Source of the DNA: Bradyrhizobium erythrophlei
GTDB lineage: Bacteria; Pseudomonadota; Alphaproteobacteria; Rhizobiales; Xanthobacteraceae
Length of the DNA stretch: 64,000 bases
Assembly: GCF_900129505.1 (NCBI RefSeq)
Contig: NZ_LT670818.1
Coordinates: 7,845,001 to 7,909,000, forward strand
Direction: 5' to 3'
Made by a program: the position numbers and the translations under genes. This document shows positions 51,425-59,678 of the stretch, piece after piece. Positions within the stretch are counted from its first letter, which is position 1. Every line of letters begins with the position of its first letter. The notes under the pieces were generated by a model. That model saw only the letters and a list, made by a program, of their open reading frames with translations. It ran no database searches and was not told where the DNA came from.

Positions 51425-52957
51425 CTACAACGGCAAATTATCGTGCTTCTTCATCGGCATCTCGACATGCTTGTCCTTCAGCATCGCCAGCGCCCGCGCG
51501 ATGCGGCGCCGGGTCGAGTGCGGCATGATGACGTCGTCGATATAGCCGCGCTCGGCGGCGATGAAGGGCGACAGGAACCGGTCTTCGTACTCCTTGGTGC
51601 GGGCCGCGATCTTATCGGAATCGCCGATGTCGCTGCGGAAGATGATCTCCACCGCACCCTTGGCGCCCATCACGGCGATCTGCGCCGTCGGCCAGGCGTA
51701 GTTCATGTCGGCGCCGATTTCCTTTGACGCCATCACGTCGAACGCGCCGCCATAGGCCTTGCGGGTGATGACGGTTACCAGTGGCACCGTGCACTGCGAA
51801 TAGGCGAACAGCAGTTTTGCACCATGTTTGATCAGGCCGCCATATTCCTGGGCGGTGCCGGGCAGGAATCCGGGAACATCGACAAATGTAACAATGGGAA
51901 TGTTGAAGGCGTCGCAAAACCGCACAAAGCGCGCGGCCTTCCGCGAGGCGTCAGAATCGAGCACGCCGGCCAGCACCATCGGCTGGTTGGCAACAAAACC
52001 CACGGTGCGTCCGCCGATGCGGCCGAAACCGGTGACGATGTTTTTCGCAAACGCTTCGGAGATTTCGAAGAAGTCGCCCTCGTCCACCACCTTGATGATC
52101 AGTTCCTTCATGTCGTAGGGCTTGTTCGGATGGTCGGGGATCAGCGTATCCAGCGACATGTCGACGCGGCCGATGTCGTCGAAGCTCGGCCATTCCGGCA
52201 CGCCGTCGGTGTTGTTGGAGGGCAGGAAGTCGATCAGCCGGCGCATCTGCAACAGCGTCTCGACGTCGTTCTCGAACGCGCCATCGGCGATCGAGGAGCG
52301 CGTGGCGTGCACCGAGGCGCCCCCGAGCTCTTCCGCCGTCACCACCTCGTTGGTGACGGTCTTGACGACGTCGGGCCCGGTGACGAACATGTAGCTGGTG
52401 TTTTTGACCATGAAGATAAAATCGGTCATCGCGGGCGAATAGACATCGCCGCCGGCGCAGGGACCCATGATGACGGAAATCTGCGGGATCACGCCCGATG
52501 CGATGACGTTGCGGCGAAACACATAGGAATAGCCGGCGAGTGCGGCGACACCTTCCTGGATGCGCGCGCCGCCGGCGTCGTAGAGCCCGATGATCGGCGC
52601 CCTCGCCTTCATCGCCATGTCCTGGATCTTTACAATTTTCTGTGCGTGGGTCTCGGACAGCGAGCCGCCGAACACGGTAAAATCCTTGGCAAAGACAAAC
52701 GTCTTGCGGCCGTTGACGGTGCCCCAGCCGGTGACGACGCCGTCGCCCGGCACTTTTGTCTTTTCCATGCCGAATTCGGTCGAGCGGTGTTCGACGAACA
52801 TGTCGAATTCCTCGAAACTGCCCTTGTCGAGCAGAAGCTCGATGCGCTCCCGCGCGGTCAGCTTGCCGCGGGCGTGCTGCGCCTCGATGCGCTTTTCGCC
52901 GCCGCCCAGCCGCGCGCCGGCGCGCCGCTCTTCGAGGGTTTCAAGGATGTCTTTCAT
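51425..52957 (-). CDS. pccB: Acyl-CoA carboxylase beta chain (propionyl-CoA carboxylase type)
   Basis: A 510-residue carboxyltransferase of biotin-dependent propionyl/acyl-CoA carboxylase. It begins [20 protein letters not shown]. The N-domain has [17 protein letters not shown], the acyl-CoA site GGARIQEGV and the oxyanion region [14 protein letters not shown]; the C-domain has [20 protein letters not shown] and [14 protein letters not shown]. The length and last residues ([11 protein letters not shown]) match the alphaproteobacterial PccB. The biotin-carboxylase alpha chain is not in the window. It feeds propionyl-CoA to methylmalonyl-CoA. Confidence 0.95.
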   Translation of the reverse strand: MKDILETLEERRAGARLGGGEKRIEAQHARGKLTARERIELLLDKGSFEEFDMFVEHRSTEFGMEKTKVPGDGVVTGWGTVNGRKTFVFAKDFTVFGGSLSETHAQKIVKIQDMAMKARAPIIGLYDAGGARIQEGVAALAGYSYVFRRNVIASGVIPQISVIMGPCAGGDVYSPAMTDFIFMVKNTSYMFVTGPDVVKTVTNEVVTAEELGGASVHATRSSIADGAFENDVETLLQMRRLIDFLPSNNTDGVPEWPSFDDIGRVDMSLDTLIPDHPNKPYDMKELIIKVVDEGDFFEISEAFAKNIVTGFGRIGGRTVGFVANQPMVLAGVLDSDASRKAARFVRFCDAFNIPIVTFVDVPGFLPGTAQEYGGLIKHGAKLLFAYSQCTVPLVTVITRKAYGGAFDVMASKEIGADMNYAWPTAQIAVMGAKGAVEIIFRSDIGDSDKIAARTKEYEDRFLSPFIAAERGYIDDVIMPHSTRRRIARALAMLKDKHVEMPMKKHDNLPL

Positions 52958-53104
52958 CTGCCCCGCCCATCATTTGGCTTAAAGATTTGACCGGGTTCTA
53001 ACATGGCATTTTCCGAACCGGAAACCGGCTTTCAACAGCCGAAGGCAGCCCAAATGGCGGTTCGAAGGGGTACAGTTACCGGGCTATTTTTCGAGGAGAC
53101 ATCC

Positions 53105-53516
53105 ATGAACGAGACCACCGCAACCGAGGCCACCGGCGCCGCCACCGGGGGCTGCCGAACCCTGCTCCGGCTGGAGGGCCTGACGCTGTTTGTCGGCATG
53201 ACCATGCTCTACGCGGTCTGGGGCGGGTCCTGGTGGGTCTATGCGGTGCTGTTCCTGGTGCCGGATGTGAGCTTCGCGGCCTATCTCGCCGGGCCCCGCG
53301 TCGGCGCCTTCGTCTACAATACCGCACAGCTACATGGCACCGATGGTGCTGATGACGACCGGGTTCGGGCTGGCCTCGCCGCTGACGCTCTCGATCGCGC
53401 TGATCTGGCTGGCGCATATCGGCATCGACCGCGCACTCGGCTACGGCCTGAAATATGTTGCAGGATTTGGCTTCACGCATCTCGGCCGAATCGGCAAGGA
53501 TGCGAACGCGACCTAG
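53105..53516 (+). pseudogene. DUF4260 membrane protein, apparently frameshifted
   Basis: ATG 53105 (GAGGAGA upstream) starts a polar N-terminus and a DUF4260 domain (LRLEGLTLFVGMTMLYAVWG, then FLVPDVSFAAYLAGPRVGAF). After VYNTA at about 53328 the frame shifts; the expected continuation (HSYMAPMVLMTTGFGLASP, then IDRALGYGLKYV) is in another frame and ends at 53516. Two bases lost from a CACACA-like run would explain it. Restored length ~137 residues, normal for the family. Function unknown. Confidence 0.7.
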
Positions 53517-53533
53517 GCCGCGACAAGGGAAAC

Positions 53534-53632
53534 CGTCATTGCGAGCGAAGCGAAGCAATCCAGAAACAAAATGGATTGCTTCGTCGCTTCGCTGCCTTGC
53601 GCGAACGCTTCGCGTTTGTCGCAGGCAATGGC
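53534..53632. repeat. Palindromic intergenic repeat, CGTCATTGCGAG family, degenerate
   Basis: Starts CGTCATTGCGAGCGAAGCG and pairs at AATCCA/TGGATT. The far arm is diverged and interrupted by CGAACGCTTCGCGTTTGTCGC, a small hairpin also found at 55394-55416. Confidence 0.7.
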
Positions 53633-53669
53633 GAACTCGCGATTTTGATTCCTTCAGCCCTCGTCCGCC

Positions 53670-54323
53670 CTACTTCTCGCCAACCTTGAACGGCTCCTCC
53701 TTGCCGGGCGGCACGGTCTCCTCCGCCATCGCCAGCAGCATCGCCACCATCACGTAGTTGCCGGCGACCACGGTCAGGTCGACGATCTGTTGATCGTTGA
53801 ACGCCTTCTTCGCCCGCGCATAGGTTTCGTCCGAAACCTTCTGCGTGGTCGTGAGCTCGGTGACGAAGTCGTAGACCACGGCCTCATCCTCGGCCATGTT
53901 CGACGGCCGCTTGCCGGCCTTGAGCTCGGCGATGATGTCGGCCGACAGGCCCGCTTTGGCCGCCAGCGGCGCGTGCGCGAACCATTCGACCTGCGAGCGC
54001 CACTGCCGCCCGATGACCAGGATCGCAAACTCGTTGAGCTTGGTCGGGACCGAGGTCTGCCAGCGCAGATAATAGAACAGGTCGTACAGCCGCTGGCCCA
54101 GCACCGGGCTGCGGATCATCGGATTGTACGGCCCGCCGAGACCGACGCTGGAGACCTTCATGATCTGCTCGCCGAGCGGCTTTTGCGCGTCGCTGAGCTG
54201 GTCCATGGTCAGTTGCGGAAAACGGGGCTCCTTGCCGGTCGCAGGAGCGGCGAACATCGTGGCGGCGAACCAGCCGCCGGCTGCGGCAACGGCGAGCGAC
54301 GACATCCAGATGGCAGATTTCAT
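53670..54323 (-). CDS. Exported carboxymuconolactone decarboxylase-family protein
   Basis: A 217-residue protein. A signal peptide (about 1-26) is followed by a CMD/AhpD-like helical domain (MIRSPVLGQRLYDLFYYLRW, then EFAILVIGRQWRSQVEWFAH). The usual C-x2-C of AhpD is absent; E-x-x-x-H in EWFAHAPLA is the decarboxylase-like pattern. Periplasmic location is unusual for the family. ATG 54323. Function unknown. Confidence 0.82.
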   Translation of the reverse strand: MKSAIWMSSLAVAAAGGWFAATMFAAPATGKEPRFPQLTMDQLSDAQKPLGEQIMKVSSVGLGGPYNPMIRSPVLGQRLYDLFYYLRWQTSVPTKLNEFAILVIGRQWRSQVEWFAHAPLAAKAGLSADIIAELKAGKRPSNMAEDEAVVYDFVTELTTTQKVSDETYARAKKAFNDQQIVDLTVVAGNYVMVAMLLAMAEETVPPGKEEPFKVGEK

Positions 54324-54420
54324 GATTTCCTCCGGGCTTTTCTTGAGGCTTTTGTCAGCCCGGAGAGGCTAATCCAGCCGCGTTGTCAGCGCCAGTCCGC
54401 ACCGCAACAGACGGCGGCCA

Positions 54421-55239
54421 TCAGAGCGCGCCGATATCGCCGAGGCATTGCTGCGTGATCGCCATGCGGTCGGCGGTATGGCGCGGCTCGAGGCAATCCA
54501 TGTTGAGCGCGAACACCGTCCGGGCGTCGCCCTTCTCGGCCCAGCCCACCATCCAGCCCAGCGACGGCTTGCCGATTTCGGCGCCGAGCAGGCCGCTCTT
54601 GGCGCGGATGACGGTGTCGCCGACCTTGGTGACCGGCAAGATATCGCGCACCAGATCCTGGCTGCGCTTCGACACCGGCAAAACGCCGCGCCGCAGCCGG
54701 TCGACGAAATCGACCTGCTGCACCGGGTCGATGCGCAAATTGCCGGTCAGCCAGAACTGGTCGATGCCGCCGCCGATGTCGCGGTTGCCGTATTCGAAGA
54801 GATCGAGATATTTCTGCATCCGCTCCGCGCCGATGCGCCGCGCGATCTCCTGATAGACCGGCACCGCGGACACGGCGATCGCGCTGCGCAGGGTATGGTC
54901 CTTGTTCCAGGCCTCGATGGGTCTTGCGACGCCGTCCCACTTGAAGACGTCCTTGTCGGGATCGGCGACCACGCCGGTCTCCAGCGCGATGATGGAATTG
55001 GGGATCTTGAAGGTTGAGGCCGGCAGCTTCGCCTCGCCCGAGCGGTTCTTGTCGCTGGCGATCACGAGATAGTCGTCGACCTTGTAGCCGACGAAGGTGC
55101 CGACCGTGCCGACATCGAGAAAATGCCTGGCGAGGCTTTCGCGAATTTCGCTGCGCTGGGGTGCGACGTCGGCAAAGCCTCTCGACGGCAACAGGGTCGC
55201 GGCGGCAAGAAGACCGAGCGCGTAGCGGCGATGGATCAT
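54421..55239 (-). CDS. Class D (OXA-type) beta-lactamase
   Basis: A 272-residue exported serine beta-lactamase. After the signal peptide (about 1-24) all class D motifs are present: S-x2-K in PASTFKIPNS, S-x-V in AVSAVPVYQ, Y-G-N in FEYGNRDIGGG, and K-S-G in IRAKSGLLG. The Lys of STFK would be carboxylated in the active enzyme, and W in GIDQFWLTG is at the usual flanking place. ATG 55239 (or 55248) is the start; the upstream frame is repeat DNA. Substrate range cannot be told. Chromosomal-looking setting, no mobile element beside it. Confidence 0.93.
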   Translation of the reverse strand: MIHRRYALGLLAAATLLPSRGFADVAPQRSEIRESLARHFLDVGTVGTFVGYKVDDYLVIASDKNRSGEAKLPASTFKIPNSIIALETGVVADPDKDVFKWDGVARPIEAWNKDHTLRSAIAVSAVPVYQEIARRIGAERMQKYLDLFEYGNRDIGGGIDQFWLTGNLRIDPVQQVDFVDRLRRGVLPVSKRSQDLVRDILPVTKVGDTVIRAKSGLLGAEIGKPSLGWMVGWAEKGDARTVFALNMDCLEPRHTADRMAITQQCLGDIGAL

Positions 55240-55321
55240 GGACAGCATCCGATGTGGGGAACGACGACGGCGGCGACGATGCTGACGACATCGTGGTGAA
55301 ACGATGACAAACGCGAAAACG

Positions 55322-55367
55322 CGCCAGAGTGGGATGACTTTTCTTCGAATCGTCATCCCACTCTGGC
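55322..55367. repeat. 16-base perfect inverted repeat
   Basis: GCCAGAGTGGGATGAC (55322-55337) and GTCATCCCACTCTGGC (55352-55367) with a 14-base loop. Just upstream of the beta-lactamase gene and next to a second palindrome. Confidence 0.85.
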
Positions 55368-55376
55368 TTTGTATTT

Positions 55377-55448
55377 GAGCATGATCTCCGAGCAAACGCT
55401 TCGCGTTTGTCGAGGGAAAACCGGTTCCCACTTTTCCGGATCATGCTC
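55377..55448. repeat. Palindromic repeat, GAGCATGATC family
   Basis: Outer arms GAGCATGATC and GATCATGCTC. Inside it has CAAACGCTTCGCGTTTG and AAACCGGTTCCCACTTTTCCG. A familiar Bradyrhizobium repeat. It ends on the first base of the FlhB-like gene's stop codon. Confidence 0.85.
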
Positions 55449-55714
55449 TAGCGAATTCGCCCCGACAGCCGCAGCACGAAGATCAAAACCTCCGCCACCG
55501 CCTTGTAGAGCTCGGCCGGAATTTCGTCGCCGATTTCGACGTTGGAGAGCGCGCCAGCCAGGAGCTCGTTCTCCTCGATCGGGATGTCGTGGGCCTTGGC
55601 GACCTCGATGATCTTGGCGCCGATCGTGCCCTTGCCCTTGGCGACGACCCGCGGCGCGCCGGTCCTGTTGTAATGCAGCGCGACGGCGAGCTGGTTCCGT
55701 GTCTCCACGCTCAT
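55448..55714 (-). CDS. FlhB/YscU C-terminal-domain homolog
   Basis: An 88-residue protein equal to the cytoplasmic tail of the flagellar/type III export switch FlhB. The typical stretch AVALHYNRTGAPRVVAKGKG is followed by AHDIPIEENELLAGAL and GDEIPAELYKAVAEVL. The N-P-T-H autocleavage motif that precedes this in FlhB is absent; the protein starts at about that point. ATG 55714 overlaps the FliK-like stop (ATGA). Such stand-alone tails (FhlB) sometimes substitute for or modulate FlhB. No other flagellar gene is near. Confidence 0.88.
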   Translation of the reverse strand: MSVETRNQLAVALHYNRTGAPRVVAKGKGTIGAKIIEVAKAHDIPIEENELLAGALSNVEIGDEIPAELYKAVAEVLIFVLRLSGRIR

Positions 55715-57600
55715 AGCGCGCGATCCAGGAAATGCCCGGCACGGGCCGGCACCGGTTGCGGCGGCACGCCGTCGCGGATCACGATATCGCCGGGCTTAAG
55801 TTCGGCCTTGCAGAGTGCCTGGCTGAGCTGCGCGGCGCCGGCGCGCAATTGCGCGGCGGTCGCGGGCCGTTCCGCCCACATCCGCACCGACGTCCGGTCG
55901 CCGACCAGCGACACCAGCGCGTGAACCGGGCCGGCAGGCTCGACATCGAGCGAAAACCGCGCCCGCCACACCTGCTTGGCCGCCGCGACCTCGTTGCCGC
56001 CGCCGTCGCGCGAAATCTCGAACTGCGCCATCGCCGTCCCCTGCGGCGTCACGAACGGGATTTCGAAATTCCAGCGTTGCGCCACTGGATCGACCCGTCC
56101 CGTCGCCGGGTCGGCCTGTCCGGGCAGCGAAGCGACCTGCAGCAGGGTCTGGCGCGCGATCGCGGCGTCGGTATCGGCGAGCAACCGGTGCATGGCCGAT
56201 TCCGCCGGCGAATTCGACACCAGCGTGGCCGGCAACACCGGCTGGGCTGTCGGCAGCGCACCGCTGATCGGCGGCGGCGGCACGTTGGTGTGCGCCATCT
56301 CGGCTTCATCGACGACGGGCCGAGCACCGCCGCTCACCGCCGGCACCAGCGCCAGCATCTGGTTGTTTTCGAGCAAGAGCCCCGACGGATTGATTGGGAT
56401 CAGCGGCGTGGCCTGGACGGCTTCCTGCAGCAAATTGAGGGCGGCGCTACTGGCGGCTGCAAGCGCGACCGCGCCGGCCGGCGTCGATGGCGGCAGGATG
56501 ATCTGGCTGGCGACGCCGGTGTTGAAGACAACCTCCGCATTCGGCATCGCCGCGCCTTGAAGCGTAACGGATGTGACGGTCCCGGTCGAAAGCAGCGGGG
56601 CAAGCGCCGGCGATGCCGCCAGCGGCGTTTCCTGCACCGGGGTCGTGGTGACCGGCTGCGCGGCGACCGTCGCGGAGGCCAGCGTGCCCTGCTCGATCAC
56701 CAGCGCCGCCGCCGTGCCCTGCGGCACCACCGCCGCTGCGGCCGGCGTGGTCGCTTGTTGCGCGACTACGGCCGTCCCCTGCGGTACCACCATTACAGCG
56801 GATGCGCTGCCTTGCAGCACCAGCGTTGCCGCTGGAATCGTACCCGGCGCGACCACCGCCGCAGGCGCTTGCGCGCCGTTGAGCGAGGTCGCCAGCACCT
56901 GGCGCAGCACGATCAGCGCCGCCTTCAGATCGGGCGTGGCGGCCGCCGACGACGGCGTTCCCGCCGCCAGCGAGGCCTCCAGGAACAGGCCGGAACTCTG
57001 GAACGCCTGCTTGATGTCGTTACCGGTGAGATTTTGATCGAGGCTGGTTCGCTGCGCCAGCACCTGCGCCACCGCCTGCTGGAGCTGCGGCGGAAGCCCG
57101 GCCAGCCCGGAGGCGACGGCCAGATTGGCAAACAGCGGCGCAAGGCTGGTTTGCTGGGTGGCCGCGGTCTGGGTGGCTAGCGCGACCGCGAGCGTCTCCT
57201 GGGCGGTCAACTGGATCTGCGGCGCCGCCACGGCAGGCGTCGTCTGCGGGGCGATGCTCGCCACCGCGCCCGGCGCCAGGGTGACGGTATCCGGCGTTAC
57301 GGCCGCGTTGGCGGCCTGCGCCGGGGCTTGAGCGGCCGCAGCGGCATCCTGCGGATTGACCACCGCGAGCCTGACCGTGCCGTCATTGGCCTGAGAAACC
57401 GCAAGCTGCAGGGTCTGGCCGGCCTGCAGCGGCACCTGCGAGAGCACGTCGATCGACTGTCCGGCGATCGCAATTCGCACGATGTTGTTGGTCAGAACCT
57501 GCTGAACCCGGGCGCTGATGACGCTGCCGGATTGCAGCACGACGGGCGTCGCGGCTTGCGCGGCGGCGGGCTGAATCAGCGGCGTGATAACGATCGACAT
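55711..57600 (-). CDS. FliK-like flagellar hook-length control protein
   Basis: A 629-residue protein with very long Ala/Val/Thr/Gln-rich low-complexity centre, including degenerate VVPQGTA-like repeats. A C-terminal FliK/Flg_hook domain (about 500-629) has RWNFEIPFVTPQGTAMAQFE and GDRTSVRMWAERPAT. FliK measures hook length and signals FlhB to switch export substrate. Here it is coupled to a separate FlhB-tail protein, as in the YlqG-YlqH pair of Bacillus. The unusual composition explains the large shadow frames on the other strand. Confidence 0.85.
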   Translation of the reverse strand: MSIVITPLIQPAAAQAATPVVLQSGSVISARVQQVLTNNIVRIAIAGQSIDVLSQVPLQAGQTLQLAVSQANDGTVRLAVVNPQDAAAAAQAPAQAANAAVTPDTVTLAPGAVASIAPQTTPAVAAPQIQLTAQETLAVALATQTAATQQTSLAPLFANLAVASGLAGLPPQLQQAVAQVLAQRTSLDQNLTGNDIKQAFQSSGLFLEASLAAGTPSSAAATPDLKAALIVLRQVLATSLNGAQAPAAVVAPGTIPAATLVLQGSASAVMVVPQGTAVVAQQATTPAAAAVVPQGTAAALVIEQGTLASATVAAQPVTTTPVQETPLAASPALAPLLSTGTVTSVTLQGAAMPNAEVVFNTGVASQIILPPSTPAGAVALAAASSAALNLLQEAVQATPLIPINPSGLLLENNQMLALVPAVSGGARPVVDEAEMAHTNVPPPPISGALPTAQPVLPATLVSNSPAESAMHRLLADTDAAIARQTLLQVASLPGQADPATGRVDPVAQRWNFEIPFVTPQGTAMAQFEISRDGGGNEVAAAKQVWRARFSLDVEPAGPVHALVSLVGDRTSVRMWAERPATAAQLRAGAAQLSQALCKAELKPGDIVIRDGVPPQPVPARAGHFLDRAL

Positions 57601-57659
57601 CGGACTGGCTTCACCGGGTCATGCCCGGCCGACGCTATCGATCTGTCGTAAACCTCGCG

Positions 57660-58445
57660 TTAACCGAGCACCGGATTCAGGGCCCCAACAATACGGGCGG
57701 CGGCCCTGAAATCGACCAGGCGCGCCGCGCGGCGTGCCGCGACCTCGTCGTCCACGCCCCATTTCTCGCTGTTCCAGTCCTCATCGACATGGGCGGCGGC
57801 CCAGACCTGATCCGGATCCACCCCCCCGTGCTGAAGCGCCAAAGCGAGCAGCGCCGAGCCGGTCAGGGTCGTGATCACGTAAAGGGCGGCGATCGACCAG
57901 GGATCTTTGGGCAGCGCCGCGCGTGCGGCCGCGACCGCGGTTTCGGGCTGGCGGACATGCACGATGCCCTCGGCGAGAATGAAATGCGCGCTCAGCGTAT
58001 CGGCCGCCCAGAACACCACGGGATCCCACAGTGCTGCCTCGCGCGCGACCAGCGCCTCGGGATGGCCGGCACGATAGAACAGCAGATCGGACTGGAAATA
58101 TTTCGCCAAATCGTCGGTGACCGCCTCGACCCTGTCGACGACTGCATCGACCACACTGTTGGCGAACCGGGTCAGCGGCATGGTCAGGGGTTCGATGAAC
58201 TCCTGCTGCGCCTCCCATTCGGCGACGATGGCGTCGGCGATCTCCTTATTGGGTACTACCACCTGGCGGCCGGAAGGCGTGCGGATCGGCTTGTCGTCGA
58301 GGGTGATGGCAAATCCGTCCTTGCCTTCGGCAGCCCTTGCCCGGGCGTAAAAGCGCTTGCGCCGCGGCGTGCGCGTCGCCCGCCGCACCAACTCCTCCGG
58401 ATCGAGCGGCGATTTTCCCGCCACTTCGTCGAACAATTCACGCAT
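57660..58445 (-). CDS. ATP12 F1-ATPase assembly chaperone
   Basis: A 261-residue chaperone for assembly of the F1 alpha subunit, typical of alphaproteobacteria and mitochondria. It has RKRFYARARAAEGKDGFAIT, KPIRTPSGRQVVVP, AEWEAQQEFIEPLTMPLTRF and the C-terminal SIAALYVITTLTGSALLALA. ATG 58445. Separate from the FliK-like gene by 60 bases on the same strand and not functionally related to it. Confidence 0.92.
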   Translation of the reverse strand: MRELFDEVAGKSPLDPEELVRRATRTPRRKRFYARARAAEGKDGFAITLDDKPIRTPSGRQVVVPNKEIADAIVAEWEAQQEFIEPLTMPLTRFANSVVDAVVDRVEAVTDDLAKYFQSDLLFYRAGHPEALVAREAALWDPVVFWAADTLSAHFILAEGIVHVRQPETAVAAARAALPKDPWSIAALYVITTLTGSALLALALQHGGVDPDQVWAAAHVDEDWNSEKWGVDDEVAARRAARLVDFRAAARIVGALNPVLG

Positions 58446-58525
58446 GCGTTTTCGGCTTCTGGCTGTCAGCGGTCATTATGTGCGAGAGTATGACAATAAC
58501 AGGCGCAGATAAAGCTGTAGCGGCG

Positions 58526-58975
58526 ATGACAAGGTTCCTTGCAGCCCTCCTGATTCTGCTGGCCGGTCTCGGCCTCTCGACCGCTTGGGCCGGATTCCGC
58601 TCGCCGGAATCGGTGGTCCGCAACGTCTACGCCTATTACGGCGAGGGATCGTCCGAGTTCTCCCGGGGACTGCCGCACGATTCCGCCACCGCGCGCCAGT
58701 TCTTCGATCCGAGCCTGCGCGAAGCCTGGATTGCCCTGAAGAACGAGCCCTACGATTTCCTGGTCCAGAGTTCGAGCTGGAAGTTAGGTGCGGTCGCGAT
58801 ATCGATCCTGCGCCGGCAGTACGACAAGACCTATGTCGCCGCCGCCTTCACCAATCACAGCCGCGCGGTGATGATGAATTTCATTCTCGTCAACGGTCCC
58901 GACGGCTGGGTGATTTCCGACGTCGAGAGCCCGCATGACTCGTTACGGATGTTTCTCGCCCAATACAGGAACTGA
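58526..58975 (+). CDS. Exported DUF3828-like hypothetical protein
   Basis: A 149-residue protein with a signal peptide (about 1-23, ending STAWA). The mature part starts GFRSPESVVRNVYAYYGEG, contains FFDPSLREAWIALKNEPYDF and ends in a strand-rich half (AAFTNHSRAVMMNFILVNG, then DGWVISDVESPHDSL). The shape is like the DUF3828 lipocalin/NTF2-like exported proteins. ATG 58526 is used. Function unknown. Confidence 0.6.
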   Translation: MTRFLAALLILLAGLGLSTAWAGFRSPESVVRNVYAYYGEGSSEFSRGLPHDSATARQFFDPSLREAWIALKNEPYDFLVQSSSWKLGAVAISILRRQYDKTYVAAAFTNHSRAVMMNFILVNGPDGWVISDVESPHDSLRMFLAQYRN

Positions 58976-59036
58976 CCTTGCGAACAACCGTCGCGCTCCC
59001 AACTGAAAAGCAATCCAACTGCGGAGTTCGACAAAC

Positions 59037-59312
59037 ATGAGTGACAGGGATGAGCCGGCAACCGCCAGAGTGTTGCTGTTGAACGACGACGAAACCACTA
59101 TGGAATTCGTCGTCCACGTGCTCGAGAATGTCTTCGGAAAGACGCGCGAAGAGGCCCTCAAGCTGGTACTCGATATCCATCGGACTGGAAGCGGCGAATG
59201 TGGGGTCTACGCACTCGAACAGGCCACTATCCTCGCCGCGCGAGTAGCCGAGCTGGCGCGTCGGAATCTCTATCCGCTGCGGTGCATCGTCGGATCCGGC
59301 CCAACAGACTGA
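59037..59312 (+). CDS. clpS: ClpS adaptor protein
   Basis: A 91-residue ClpS homolog that delivers N-degron substrates to ClpA. The binding-pocket stretch is VLLLNDDETTMEFVVHVLEN, and the helix HRTGSGECGVYALEQAT is the usual H-x2-G-x-G segment (His replacing as in ClpS2 types). It lacks the long N-terminal extension. ClpA is not adjacent, and alphaproteobacteria often carry two ClpS proteins, so this may be the second one (ClpS2). Confidence 0.87.
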   Translation: MSDRDEPATARVLLLNDDETTMEFVVHVLENVFGKTREEALKLVLDIHRTGSGECGVYALEQATILAARVAELARRNLYPLRCIVGSGPTD

Positions 59313-59335
59313 TGACCGATACCGCGACCCCGCAC

Positions 59336-59638
59336 CTATCGATTGGCGCAGTTGCGTGAATAATTGGAGCGCTCGCTCGGACCGAGCCCGCTGGCGGCGG
59401 CATCGTCGAGGCACTTGCTGATCCGCTCGCCGAAAGACGGGCCCGGTGTCGGCGCATAATTCGGCTGCGGCAGCGCGTCCAGCTGCGGCACGACCGGCAC
59501 CTCAATCTTCGGCGGCGGTGGCGGTGCCGGCAGCGGCGGGTTGAACTGCGACCCGCCGGGCGGAATGACCTGCGCGGAGGCCGCGCTTGCGAAAACGAGC
59601 GCCAGAAGCACCGCGCAGACGACCGATGCGTGTTTCAT
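59336..59638 (-). CDS. Small exported Pro-rich protein
   Basis: A 100-residue protein with a signal peptide (about 1-22, ending ASAQ). A Pro-rich middle (FNPPLPAPPPPPKIEVPVVP) precedes a C-terminal conserved-looking end (SFGERISKCLDDAAASGLGP, then YSRNCANR) with two cysteines. Such proteins are common in Bradyrhizobium; function unknown. Convergent with clpS. Confidence 0.65.
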   Translation of the reverse strand: MKHASVVCAVLLALVFASAASAQVIPPGGSQFNPPLPAPPPPPKIEVPVVPQLDALPQPNYAPTPGPSFGERISKCLDDAAASGLGPSERSNYSRNCANR

Positions 59639-59678
59639 GCAGGGTATGTCGTGATACCCCCGCCGGACCGCAACTAAA

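Noticed and set aside
55732..57180. A 482-codon Arg-rich plus-strand open frame
   Set aside because: Shadow of the low-complexity FliK-like gene.
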